Shown here: positions 28,275-36,220 of the stretch, piece after piece
How the letters are laid out: each line of letters starts with the position of its first letter
How positions within the stretch are numbered: position 1 is the first letter of the stretch
Assembly: GCA_030849065.1 (NCBI GenBank)
Contig: JASAON010001660.1
Coordinates: 62,001 to 126,000 of the forward strand
Reading direction: 5' to 3'
Length of the DNA stretch: 64,000 nucleotides
Source: Jaenimonas drosophilae
Lineage: Eukaryota > Euglenozoa > Kinetoplastea > Trypanosomatida > Trypanosomatidae
Made by a program: the position numbers and the translations under genes
The notes under the pieces: model-generated
Databases searched by the model: none
Told to the model about the DNA's origin: nothing
What the model saw: the letters and a program-made list of their open reading frames with translations, nothing else

Positions 28275-29588
28275 CTAGTGCATCTCCAACTGCAACATCG
28301 TGCCAGTCACAACGTTCTCCATCTCCCATCCACTGCCACTACTCACGAGCTGAAGGAAGAGATAACCCCAGTTGAGTGAGGCCAGATCGGCGGCTGGGCC
28401 ATCCACGTCCTCCACAGTTGTGTGTTCGTGATGCCGATGTGTGTCTGTCAGCTGCTTCAAGAACTCAGACCGATGCAGCACGCCATGCACCACCTCAGAG
28501 TCATGGGCGTGTGCTGGCAGATGGAAGAATGGCTTCTCCACGGTGGCTGGTACCACTCCTTCTGCGGGTTGGTGGCTCTCACCACGGTGACGCTTCGCCA
28601 CATTGTGGTCGTACGCGTCCTCCTCATCTGCCTCGGCGATTGATGGAGATGGCTGGCGTGTGGCTGTGTGTGATGCAAACCCACTCGGATTCACAGTCCC
28701 GCTGAAATCCCACGGGGTGGCGTTGTGTTCCGTAATGATCATGGCGCACTTTAGGCGGCGGTGAAGCACACAGAAGAGGTTGTGTGTAAGATGCACAGAC
28801 TCTCCTGCTGCCCGCTCATACTGGGAGAGGTAGCTCTCTTGGCCAACCATTCCTACAAGAATCACCAGTGGCACACCTGTTGGTGCATGGTGAGTCTTGG
28901 AGGCTTCACCGTCGGCATCACGAGAGGTGGCAGGCAGGCTGTACTTGGCGCAGAAGGTATGCACATCCGCCACGTCATGGCACTCAATGAGATCCATGCG
29001 ACCCAAGGCCTGGAGAACAAGCTGCTGCTGATTTTGCGCAACATCCAACGGGTCAACGGTGGCAGCTGCTGACGCGGCCTCCCCATCATGGGAGGCCATC
29101 ACCTCCGCCTCAATGGCCAACGTGAGTGCGCGCATGTGCAAGGATCCGCTGCCTGGGCCAAAGGCAAAGGTAACGAGGCCGCCACTGAGTGCGTGATGCG
29201 CAGCGACCCCCATCCACCAGTGAGCAACCTCATCTGATTGCAGAGCAAGCGCGGCATCACTGCTCACCACAAGAACATCTTGACTGCCAAGGCTGAGGTG
29301 CTTCGGCATCATCGTCGTGGAGGGCTGCTGCTGCACGTGGCCTGCGCCGCCGTGGGTGTGGTAGTCCTCCGCGATGTTGGTGGAGATGATGCCTGTTGAA
29401 ACCACGCGTGCGCCAAAGGTCTGTTGCTGCCTGCCACACTCACGGCGAGGCTTTTCAGGGTAGGGGCCAACCAACTCCGTCAGTGGAAGTTCCACGGGGT
29501 TGGCATTCAGTCGTGTGAAAAGCCGAGCGGCGTTTTCACGTTGAGGGCCACTGCGTGGAGCGGCAGAGCATGGGCGAGTCATTGGCAT
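28275..29588 (-). CDS. RecA/RAD51-fold-like protein with degenerate Walker A
   Basis: The 437-residue protein shows the order of a RAD51-paralogue ATPase core. HHALSGGLVTFAFGPGSGSL (residues 131-150) occupies the place of the Walker A strand and loop but has SLHM where GKT/S is expected, so the nucleotide-binding lysine is missing. TGVPLVILVGMVGQESYLSQ fits the Walker B strand region. LHRRLKCAMIITEHNA resembles the family segment in which a helix leads to a strand ending in TN or TE. The N-terminus and the region 330-370 are low complexity. It may be a non-catalytic RAD51-paralogue-type partner in homologous recombination. The assignment rests on motif order, not clear identity. The start is the ATG at 29588. 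Confidence 0.55.
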   Translation of the reverse strand: MPMTRPCSAAPRSGPQRENAARLFTRLNANPVELPLTELVGPYPEKPRRECGRQQQTFGARVVSTGIISTNIAEDYHTHGGAGHVQQQPSTTMMPKHLSLGSQDVLVVSSDAALALQSDEVAHWWMGVAAHHALSGGLVTFAFGPGSGSLHMRALTLAIEAEVMASHDGEAASAAATVDPLDVAQNQQQLVLQALGRMDLIECHDVADVHTFCAKYSLPATSRDADGEASKTHHAPTGVPLVILVGMVGQESYLSQYERAAGESVHLTHNLFCVLHRRLKCAMIITEHNATPWDFSGTVNPSGFASHTATRQPSPSIAEADEEDAYDHNVAKRHRGESHQPAEGVVPATVEKPFFHLPAHAHDSEVVHGVLHRSEFLKQLTDTHRHHEHTTVEDVDGPAADLASLNWGYLFLQLVSSGSGWEMENVVTGTMLQLEMH

Positions 29589-30022
29589 CACGTCCTGGTT
29601 GTGGTGAAAGCGGAGATTGATATTTACGAGCAATGAATGAGAGTAGAGTTATTATGTGCAGTACAAACGCAACAATCTGTTCCTCTGTGGATGTGTGAGA
29701 GGTTTGGAAAAGAATACGTTAGCTGTCTGAGGGAGAAGTATGGTGTATCTCGTGCTCACCTAGCTTTTGAGAAGAAGAAAACGGGTTGTTGAGATGGAAT
29801 GAACATATTGCCAGTGTGATCGTCCAGAGAGATTGCAGGAGATGATGATGGTGGTTGTCAGTCATGCATGGTGCGCAATCGCCACGTTGATGCATACTAG
29901 GAGAAGGAGCAACAGAAGAAAAAGTGGCGGGAATCTTTAGGTGGAAGTGAGATTTGTTGGAGGAATATAGGTTTTGAGGAATGTGGGAAGTCGCAACACG
30001 CAAATCAAGTAAAAAGGGCTCA
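29589..30022. other. Spacer downstream of the TBC gene
   Basis: About 430 bp holding the presumed TBC 3' UTR and the 5' signals of the RecA-like gene. No gene or distinctive repeat is seen. Confidence 0.5.
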
Positions 30023-32032
30023 CTAGGGTAGATCCAGTGGCCCATCTACGTCAAGGCAGTGGCGTACGATGCTCTCCAGTGTGGTGCGTGGTGCCGCAGC
30101 TCCTTCATCATTTTCTGTTGGCAAAGGGTTCCACAGTGGTGCCACAGGCATACGGCCCCCGCAATCGCGGCACGGCTGCATTTGCGCATCACTGCAGGCA
30201 TAGAGATAAACATGGCGAGCTCGAGCCAGTACATCCGCCACATTCATCCTGCTGCCGAGGTGATTGATGAAGCGAAAGAGGCCTTCACAATCCAACGCAT
30301 ACCAACGAATGGAGTGCGAGTAGGAAAGAAGGAGGGCAGCCGCAACAAAGACCTCAAAGTTGGGTGTGGCGGGTGCGGCAAAGATCACATCCCACACAAG
30401 GAGAAGATCCTCCACAACAAACTCCCGCTTGAAGAGCACAACCAGCCAGCGGAAGCAGCACGTCAAGTCGTCTGCCCCAATACGCTCCAAGTGAGAATAG
30501 AGATCAGGATCCAAGTGGCGCAACACAAGACGAAGGGCACGGAAGGCGGGGGCGTTGGTGGTGAGCGCCATGATGGGCTCCAACTTTGTGCTCACAACCT
30601 CACGAAATAGCATGAAGGCCTCCACCTCTGTATGTGCCACTGAGCCAATGATGATGGCAAGTGCATCGCTCATCCCCTGATTGTAGCCGAGTTCGAAGTT
30701 CAGCATCACGTGTGCCATCAAAACATGGCGAAGCATCATAAATTTGGGTGATGCGCAGTTGGCGTAGGCAGCAAGGTGGCGGTCGGTGCGGGCGATATCC
30801 TTCTCCACCGCCTCCACCTGCATACGAAAGGCTGAGAAGTGCTCCAGCTGTTTTGGAGAGCCCGCAATGGCACGCCACTGCGCCGTGAGAGATCCATACA
30901 ACTCTGCATTCGTGCCAACTGCCCCCACATTTCCCGAGCCATCTGCCTCACCACCACCACGTCGGCCAAACGCATCGCCCGTCATGCACAGCGAAAGCGA
31001 TGGGCCAGAATTGTAGCACCCCAAACACTCCATCCACAGAGGAAGACGAATGGATGCTGCATCAGCCGAATCCAAACCGCATTCAAAGACGATGCGGCGC
31101 ACCTCCATCATGGCCTCCTGCCCAGTGGCACCACCTCTGGATGAAGATTCCGCCGCCGCTCTCCAGCGCACCAGGGTTAGCGGCTGGCAGGATGATGATG
31201 TTGTTGTGGCTCGATGAAGTTTTGGCAGCAGTACCTCCTCCTCCTCCAGAAGGAAGGATGTGGTAGGTGATTGAGGAGCCACCAATCCACTGCTCGGGAT
31301 ATCAGAAGGCGCTCTCACCTGCAGGCGCATGTGGCGCTGCGACTGGCGTAGAGTTGTCAGAAAACGTGTTTGCCCACCATAGGCAAAACTGAATTGATGG
31401 CAACGACACAGCGGTGCACGTGTGATTTGGGCAAAAGTGCGTAGAAAGTAGCCCGTGGGGATGCCACTTGGTCTCTGCCATGCCGGAGCTTTGCGGTCGC
31501 AGGGTCTTGATGATTCAATGTAGAGCGACCAGGGCAAGTGATGATGAGTGGCGGGGCTCCCGGCCCATGCGTAGGCCACGTCCTCCGCAAAAAGAAGAGC
31601 CGCCTCCACAGACGCAATGCCACTGCTTGGTACCGGGCGATCGGCGCGAAGATGGCACTTGCTGCGTAGGGCTGCGCTCGCCACAATATGAAACAAGCGG
31701 TATGTGCCCCACATCACCATTACACATGAGTCCTCGGCATGCGTAGAAGCCACATCTGCCTCTTGCACCGCAGTTGAGGAGGCTGCCGAGGGAAGTTGGT
31801 GGCTGGACCATCGGGTGAGGGCCTTCATGGAGCAGCGTAGCGTGAGTAGGATGCCTGGAACGGTTGAGCGCATCGCCGCATGCCTACGTCTGCTGCAGGC
31901 AGAGTTCTCCGAGTGTGATGGATCCTCGACGTCCTCCACATTCTCGCTGTGTGCCAGCAGAGTTACCTCCTCAAAGACACTGGTAATGACAGAATCTGGT
32001 GCATGCAGTATGTAATGAATGAAGATATCCAT
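30023..32032 (-). CDS. TBC-domain Rab GTPase-activating protein
   Basis: TBC proteins speed GTP hydrolysis by Rab GTPases in membrane traffic. The 669-residue protein has a C-terminal TBC domain from about 320 to 600. It carries both catalytic fingers: the Arg in VEKDIARTDRHL (IxxDxxR motif) and the Gln in NFELGYNQGMSD. Downstream helices RWLVVLFKREFVVEDLLLVW and DVIFAAPATPNFEVFVAAAL are typical of the TBC1D15/Gyp7 group. The N-terminal 300 residues are less conserved and may bind membranes or Rabs. The tail has CRDCGG, not a full zinc motif. The start is the ATG at 32032; the slightly longer frame opens with TTG. Confidence 0.92.
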   Translation of the reverse strand: MDIFIHYILHAPDSVITSVFEEVTLLAHSENVEDVEDPSHSENSACSRRRHAAMRSTVPGILLTLRCSMKALTRWSSHQLPSAASSTAVQEADVASTHAEDSCVMVMWGTYRLFHIVASAALRSKCHLRADRPVPSSGIASVEAALLFAEDVAYAWAGSPATHHHLPWSLYIESSRPCDRKAPAWQRPSGIPTGYFLRTFAQITRAPLCRCHQFSFAYGGQTRFLTTLRQSQRHMRLQVRAPSDIPSSGLVAPQSPTTSFLLEEEEVLLPKLHRATTTSSSCQPLTLVRWRAAAESSSRGGATGQEAMMEVRRIVFECGLDSADAASIRLPLWMECLGCYNSGPSLSLCMTGDAFGRRGGGEADGSGNVGAVGTNAELYGSLTAQWRAIAGSPKQLEHFSAFRMQVEAVEKDIARTDRHLAAYANCASPKFMMLRHVLMAHVMLNFELGYNQGMSDALAIIIGSVAHTEVEAFMLFREVVSTKLEPIMALTTNAPAFRALRLVLRHLDPDLYSHLERIGADDLTCCFRWLVVLFKREFVVEDLLLVWDVIFAAPATPNFEVFVAAALLLSYSHSIRWYALDCEGLFRFINHLGSRMNVADVLARARHVYLYACSDAQMQPCRDCGGRMPVAPLWNPLPTENDEGAAAPRTTLESIVRHCLDVDGPLDLP

Positions 32033-32385
32033 CTCACTCAATGACGATGGAAAACTATATGACGATGTTGTGGGTGTGGGTATATATCTTGCTATATGGG
32101 TGAGCGGAGGACTGGTTGAGGGGCCTCTGCTCTTCTTCTTTCAAAGTAACACTTAATGAAATGTGGAGGATTGGAAAAACCTCGCAGGCAACAGCTGAAC
32201 ATGAAGAAGAAAAAGGGGAAAAAAAAGTAACGGCACATTATTGATACAACAGTTGGAAGAGCCAACAACATGAGTAGTACCTGGCAACGAAAGAATGCAT
32301 CCGTCATTGTTGTGTGTGTGTGTGTGTGTATATGTGCTTACCCATCACCACAAAAATCGCACAACAATTGAAGAGCGGTGGGGCT
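32033..32385. other. Spacer with a TG microsatellite
   Basis: About 350 bp between PAR42 and the TBC gene. It includes the TG run listed separately and an A-rich stretch (32195-32228) that is T-rich on the transcribed strand. No gene is seen. Confidence 0.5.
32309..32329. repeat. TG microsatellite
   Basis: A run of about ten TG dinucleotides followed by tatatg in the spacer just downstream of the PAR42 stop codon. Confidence 0.8.
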
Positions 32386-33582
32386 CTAATCACAGCGGAA
32401 GAGGAGATGCACACCGAGCGGAGTTTCCACGGGCGGGCTCACTTCTCCACGCCGCAACGCAAAGGCCGCACGATCAAAATCATCGGAAAAGTTGCCGCGT
32501 TCAACGATGCCCAAATCGCCATCCTTCTTGAAGGTTGTGGCCTCACACAAGTTGCGCACCGCCTCAATAAAATCCTCCACAGACCACATGTACCTCACTG
32601 GAGCTCGTGCAGTGGTTGGTGATGGCGTTGACGTCTTGCGTGCGTGTGCGTCAAGGATATCCTGCGCCAGACGTAGTGCATCTGCCAAGGACCGTGTGAT
32701 CGCCTCACCCTTGTTGTGGCCGCGGCTGATGGGCTTATCCAGGTCCTTGTGTTTGATGACGAGCTGATAGAGATGAATGGATTCCTCCACAACGGCAGGA
32801 GGAGGTGGTGGTGATGTGAGCGCAGCCAAGGCCTCATCCACTGCTGCGAGTGCAGTGGGAGGAGCAGGAGGGCTTGGGGATGAAGCTGGTGCTGGTGTGT
32901 GCGCAGCGGCAACGATTGCCGGCTGAAGATGAGGTTCAGAAACATGTTGTTGTGTGGGAAGATTTGCCAAGACCTCTTCACGGCTCATCGTCTTGGGCCG
33001 CGAAGAGGATGATGCATCCGCCGAGGTACCCTCCTCGCGCACGCGCTTCGCCGGGGGCGCGCCTGCCCGAAGCTCATAAACACGCTCACTAAACCCAAAG
33101 CGAAGGCTGCTGCCGACGGTTAGCGGCATGGGCTTGTGCTTCTCCACGCGTTTGCCATTGATGGAAACCCCGTTGGTGGAGTTTAGATCCACGAGCACAA
33201 AACAACATTGTTGGCCGTGAAACACCAAGGCTGCATGCACGGCACTGATGGAGGGGTGCTCGAGGATGTAGTCGCAGATGCGGTTTTTGCCAAAGAGGTA
33301 AAAAGCATAGCGATCCAAGTTGAGGGGCGAGCAATCTGTTCCACGACGTGTGCAGTGGAGGTGGAAGCGTGTAGGTGGAAGGGTGGCCCAGGCGGGGCAG
33401 CGGAAGTAGGGAGTTTGGCAGTTGAGCTTGCGTGGATCGGTGATGCGCTTCACCTCCTCTGGGAGGGCATCGGCTTCCTTGGTGAGCACAACAACGTGGC
33501 CTGCGGCTGTGGTGGAGCTGCCATCCTCCTTCTGTGCCGCCTGAACCACGTGATTGAGATGATTGAGGAAGCCATCTGACAT
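32386..33582 (-). CDS. PAR42: FHA-parvulin fusion, PAR42-type peptidyl-prolyl isomerase
   Basis: The 398-residue protein joins an FHA phosphopeptide-binding domain to a parvulin isomerase. The FHA part (about 92-172) has the motifs FGKNR, S-x-x-H (SISAVHA) and STNGVSING. The parvulin part (about 275-398) begins HLYQLVIKHKDLDKPISRGH and ends with KKDGDLGIVERGNFSDDFDR, AFALRRGEVSPPVETPLG and VHLLFRCD, which are the canonical end motifs. Trypanosoma brucei has a protein of this design, TbPAR42, described as nuclear and important for growth. A Pro/Ala-rich linker separates the domains. The ATG at 33582 is the first after a very clear pyrimidine tract and AG at 33614-33615. Confidence 0.93.
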   Translation of the reverse strand: MSDGFLNHLNHVVQAAQKEDGSSTTAAGHVVVLTKEADALPEEVKRITDPRKLNCQTPYFRCPAWATLPPTRFHLHCTRRGTDCSPLNLDRYAFYLFGKNRICDYILEHPSISAVHAALVFHGQQCCFVLVDLNSTNGVSINGKRVEKHKPMPLTVGSSLRFGFSERVYELRAGAPPAKRVREEGTSADASSSSRPKTMSREEVLANLPTQQHVSEPHLQPAIVAAAHTPAPASSPSPPAPPTALAAVDEALAALTSPPPPPAVVEESIHLYQLVIKHKDLDKPISRGHNKGEAITRSLADALRLAQDILDAHARKTSTPSPTTARAPVRYMWSVEDFIEAVRNLCEATTFKKDGDLGIVERGNFSDDFDRAAFALRRGEVSPPVETPLGVHLLFRCD

Positions 33583-33613
33583 GAGGAGGGGAGGCAACAA
33601 TCAAGCCTAATAC

Positions 33614-33640
33614 CTCAAAGATGGGAAAAGAGGGAGAAGT
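33614..33640 (-). promoter_or_regulatory. Candidate trans-splice acceptor of PAR42
   Basis: The minus strand reads CTTCTCCCTCTTTTCCCATC then TTTGAG, with AG at 33615-33614. A second AG follows within 7 nt. The next ATG is the start at 33582. Confidence 0.6.
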
Positions 33641-33812
33641 ACATGGAGGAACACACAAGAACAGCAGAAACATACAAGACCATCATGAATGTACGTGTTT
33701 AACTGACTTGGATGAATGAGTGTGATTATCACCACTGACAACATGGTTGTGAAGAAGAAAAAGAGTGGATGGAACTTAGCCAGCATGTGTGTGCGTAGCA
33801 CATGAAGTGAGC

Positions 33813-36017
33813 TTAGACTGCGCTGTGGCCATTCCACTTGATGACGTTCTCGCGATGTGCCAAGGAGCTGTTCTTCCACGGGCTCCATCCTCGGTACGGG
33901 TCTGCCTTCGCCCGCATCACCTTTGGGTGCATGGAGAATGGATGCGCACTAAACTTACTGTTGCTGAAGATCATCTCACCACCACGGCGTGCGAACTCCC
34001 AGCCACTGGCAGCATCATGGATGCCCTTTGGAATGGGCCGAGGATCTGCGTGTGCGTCCTGACCGCGGAATGCCACATCACGTCGGGCGTGCAACGCAGC
34101 AAAATTGTGCTTCATGCGCCCATCCATCTCCTCCGTGCGGGCAGCATAAGACTGGGTTGATTGAGGGAAGTAGCTCTGGCGATTGCGACGAACCGAAGTT
34201 GGCACACGTGCGGGCTGCCGTGCGAGACGCTCCTCATCTGACAGCCTCTCCTCCTCACGTGGTGCCACTGGAGGGAGAAGATGATGCACTACATGCTTCA
34301 CCTCTCCTTGTGGCGCATGGCTAGCGAGATAGCTCTCCAAGGCCGCCAGTGATGTACGTGGTGGAAGTCGGCGAAACACCTCTGGAGGAAAGACATGGGA
34401 ATAGTAGTACAGTGCGTAGGCCTGTTGTGCCACGGGAGCACACGCGTAGGCCACATACACCAACTGCGTCAAGCGAGATCGCAACACACTCTCCATGGGG
34501 CTTCTTGCGTCAGCCACCTTCGCCTTGCGTTGAATGGCACGCGCAAAATCTCTGAGCACGGGCGCTTGATGCACTAGGTGCAGCAATCGCTCCCACTCAC
34601 TGCCTTGTGCCAAGGCAGTGCCTACAGTTTCCACCACAAGATTGGTGAGGTGCACATCTTCACGCACACGAAGAAGATCATCGAGGAGATGAATCGGTCC
34701 TTCGGGATGCATGAGCACCTCCATCTGCAGTGTGCCGTGAGTGGAGGTGGTGGCCTGAATCTCCGCCATGCGTCTGGGGAAGGAGGCGAAGGCCAAATCC
34801 AGTGAAGTGGGATCGAGTGGTCGCTGCGTGGAAGACGGTGCCACGGTGGATGCCTCGGTGGTGGGTGTACTTGTGCGGTACTCTTCTGCCGAACAATTGA
34901 GAAAGAAGCGTGTAAAGATACCCACGGCATCCTTCCATCGATCTTCTGTGGATGCCAGCATATTCATCATGGCATGAAGATCTGTGGTGGGAGGTTGCTT
35001 CATCAGGGGTGATGATGCATCGCGCCAATCTCCGTAGAGGTCAATCCAACACTCCTCTGCGAGGTCGCACTTGCCATCCCGGCAGAGTGCGTGCAACATC
35101 GATCGCATGGCAGCATCACTGAGTCCAGCAAAACGCAAGGATGATGATGGCAGATTCACCATGGACGATGCTGCTTCTTCACGCTGCGACGTATCAACCT
35201 CATGGAAGAGCTCATGAAGAGATCGCGTTGGCATGTTGGCGTGTTGCTTTGGTGTGGTGGCGGCAGCGTTGAGATACGCGAGCGCCATCGCCCAGCCTCC
35301 ACTGCGCGCTGCAGCCTCGGCGAGGTTCCGTTGGTAGCCAGCGGAGCTGCCCATCATGACCGCCCTGGATGCAGAGCTCACCTCATCGCCATCCACCACC
35401 GTAGATGATGATGATGATGATGATGATGATGATAAAAACCGTCGATGAATCTCCTGTGCTTCCGTGAGCAATCCAGCCTCGGCCAACACTGGCATCAGCA
35501 TTGTTGCCATGTGTGCAAGTGTGGAGGCAGAGAAGTTGTAGCGCTTCATGGACTGCTCTAGGCACTCCATGGCTTCTGCAGGTGCGTGGAGCTCACAGTA
35601 GGCCCACACCAGGGAGACCCACAGTGACCGTGTTGTTGGTATCTCTCCGGCGTAGGCCTGCCCACGGAGATGATCGATGGCGTGAGTGATGGATGGCGAT
35701 GATGATGATGATGCTGAAGATGGGAGAGAAGGAGGTGGTGGTGAGGTGCTGCTGCGTTTGGTGGACGCAACCATGTTGCGAAGCACTGCTTGATAGTGCT
35801 CTGCGGTACGTCCTCCGCGACGTGCGTATCCCGATTGCAAAACCTCCAGCGCACGTTCCCAATTGTGAGCATCCATCGGCAGGACCAGGCGCCGATTCAC
35901 CGCCTTCCTCGCCGATGCCGCTAACATCGCCGCCCGCGTTGGATATCGCGAGGCAGCGCTGCGGAAAAATTGTGTTTTGTAGGTGCCATGGCGGCCAGCA
36001 ACTTGATGAAGGTTCAT
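33813..36017 (-). CDS. Pentatricopeptide-repeat-type protein, probably mitochondrial
   Basis: The 734-residue protein has several degenerate helix pairs of PPR type, for example RTAEHYQAVLRNMVAS, SLWVSLVWAYCELHAPAEAM with ECLEQSMKRYNF, and SDAAMRSMLHALCRDGKCDL with AEECWIDLYGDW. The first 45 residues are rich in Arg, Ala and Ser and lack acidic residues, consistent with mitochondrial import. Kinetoplastids have a large PPR family acting on mitochondrial rRNA and mRNA; which RNA this one serves cannot be read. The last 70 residues are a distinct conserved-looking tail (HPFSMHPKVMRAKADPYRGW). Poly-Ser tracts come from trinucleotide repeats in the DNA (35405-35433). The ATG at 36017 is the only good start. 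Confidence 0.75.
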   Translation of the reverse strand: MNLHQVAGRHGTYKTQFFRSAASRYPTRAAMLAASARKAVNRRLVLPMDAHNWERALEVLQSGYARRGGRTAEHYQAVLRNMVASTKRSSTSPPPPSLPSSASSSSSPSITHAIDHLRGQAYAGEIPTTRSLWVSLVWAYCELHAPAEAMECLEQSMKRYNFSASTLAHMATMLMPVLAEAGLLTEAQEIHRRFLSSSSSSSSSSTVVDGDEVSSASRAVMMGSSAGYQRNLAEAAARSGGWAMALAYLNAAATTPKQHANMPTRSLHELFHEVDTSQREEAASSMVNLPSSSLRFAGLSDAAMRSMLHALCRDGKCDLAEECWIDLYGDWRDASSPLMKQPPTTDLHAMMNMLASTEDRWKDAVGIFTRFFLNCSAEEYRTSTPTTEASTVAPSSTQRPLDPTSLDLAFASFPRRMAEIQATTSTHGTLQMEVLMHPEGPIHLLDDLLRVREDVHLTNLVVETVGTALAQGSEWERLLHLVHQAPVLRDFARAIQRKAKVADARSPMESVLRSRLTQLVYVAYACAPVAQQAYALYYYSHVFPPEVFRRLPPRTSLAALESYLASHAPQGEVKHVVHHLLPPVAPREEERLSDEERLARQPARVPTSVRRNRQSYFPQSTQSYAARTEEMDGRMKHNFAALHARRDVAFRGQDAHADPRPIPKGIHDAASGWEFARRGGEMIFSNSKFSAHPFSMHPKVMRAKADPYRGWSPWKNSSLAHRENVIKWNGHSAV
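35405..35433 (-). repeat. Trinucleotide (GAT/ATC) repeat inside the PPR gene
   Basis: About ten gat units on the plus strand, read as TCA on the coding strand, give an uninterrupted Ser run. A shorter copy of the same type is at 35699-35712. Confidence 0.85.
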
Positions 36018-36220
36018 GCCTGCTCACCCACACCACGGGAGTGGAGTGGGCTGCCAATCCTAATTTGTGTGTGCCTGCACTAACAACGGTGGATGAAGCA
36101 AAGGAGTGAGAAGATGAATGCGCCATCATCCACACAAACAAAGAACGATGGATGGCAATGGGTTGCGAAAACAACAACAACAAAAAGACGTGGCGGAAGG
36201 CACGTGAGAAGTGCTTCTCT

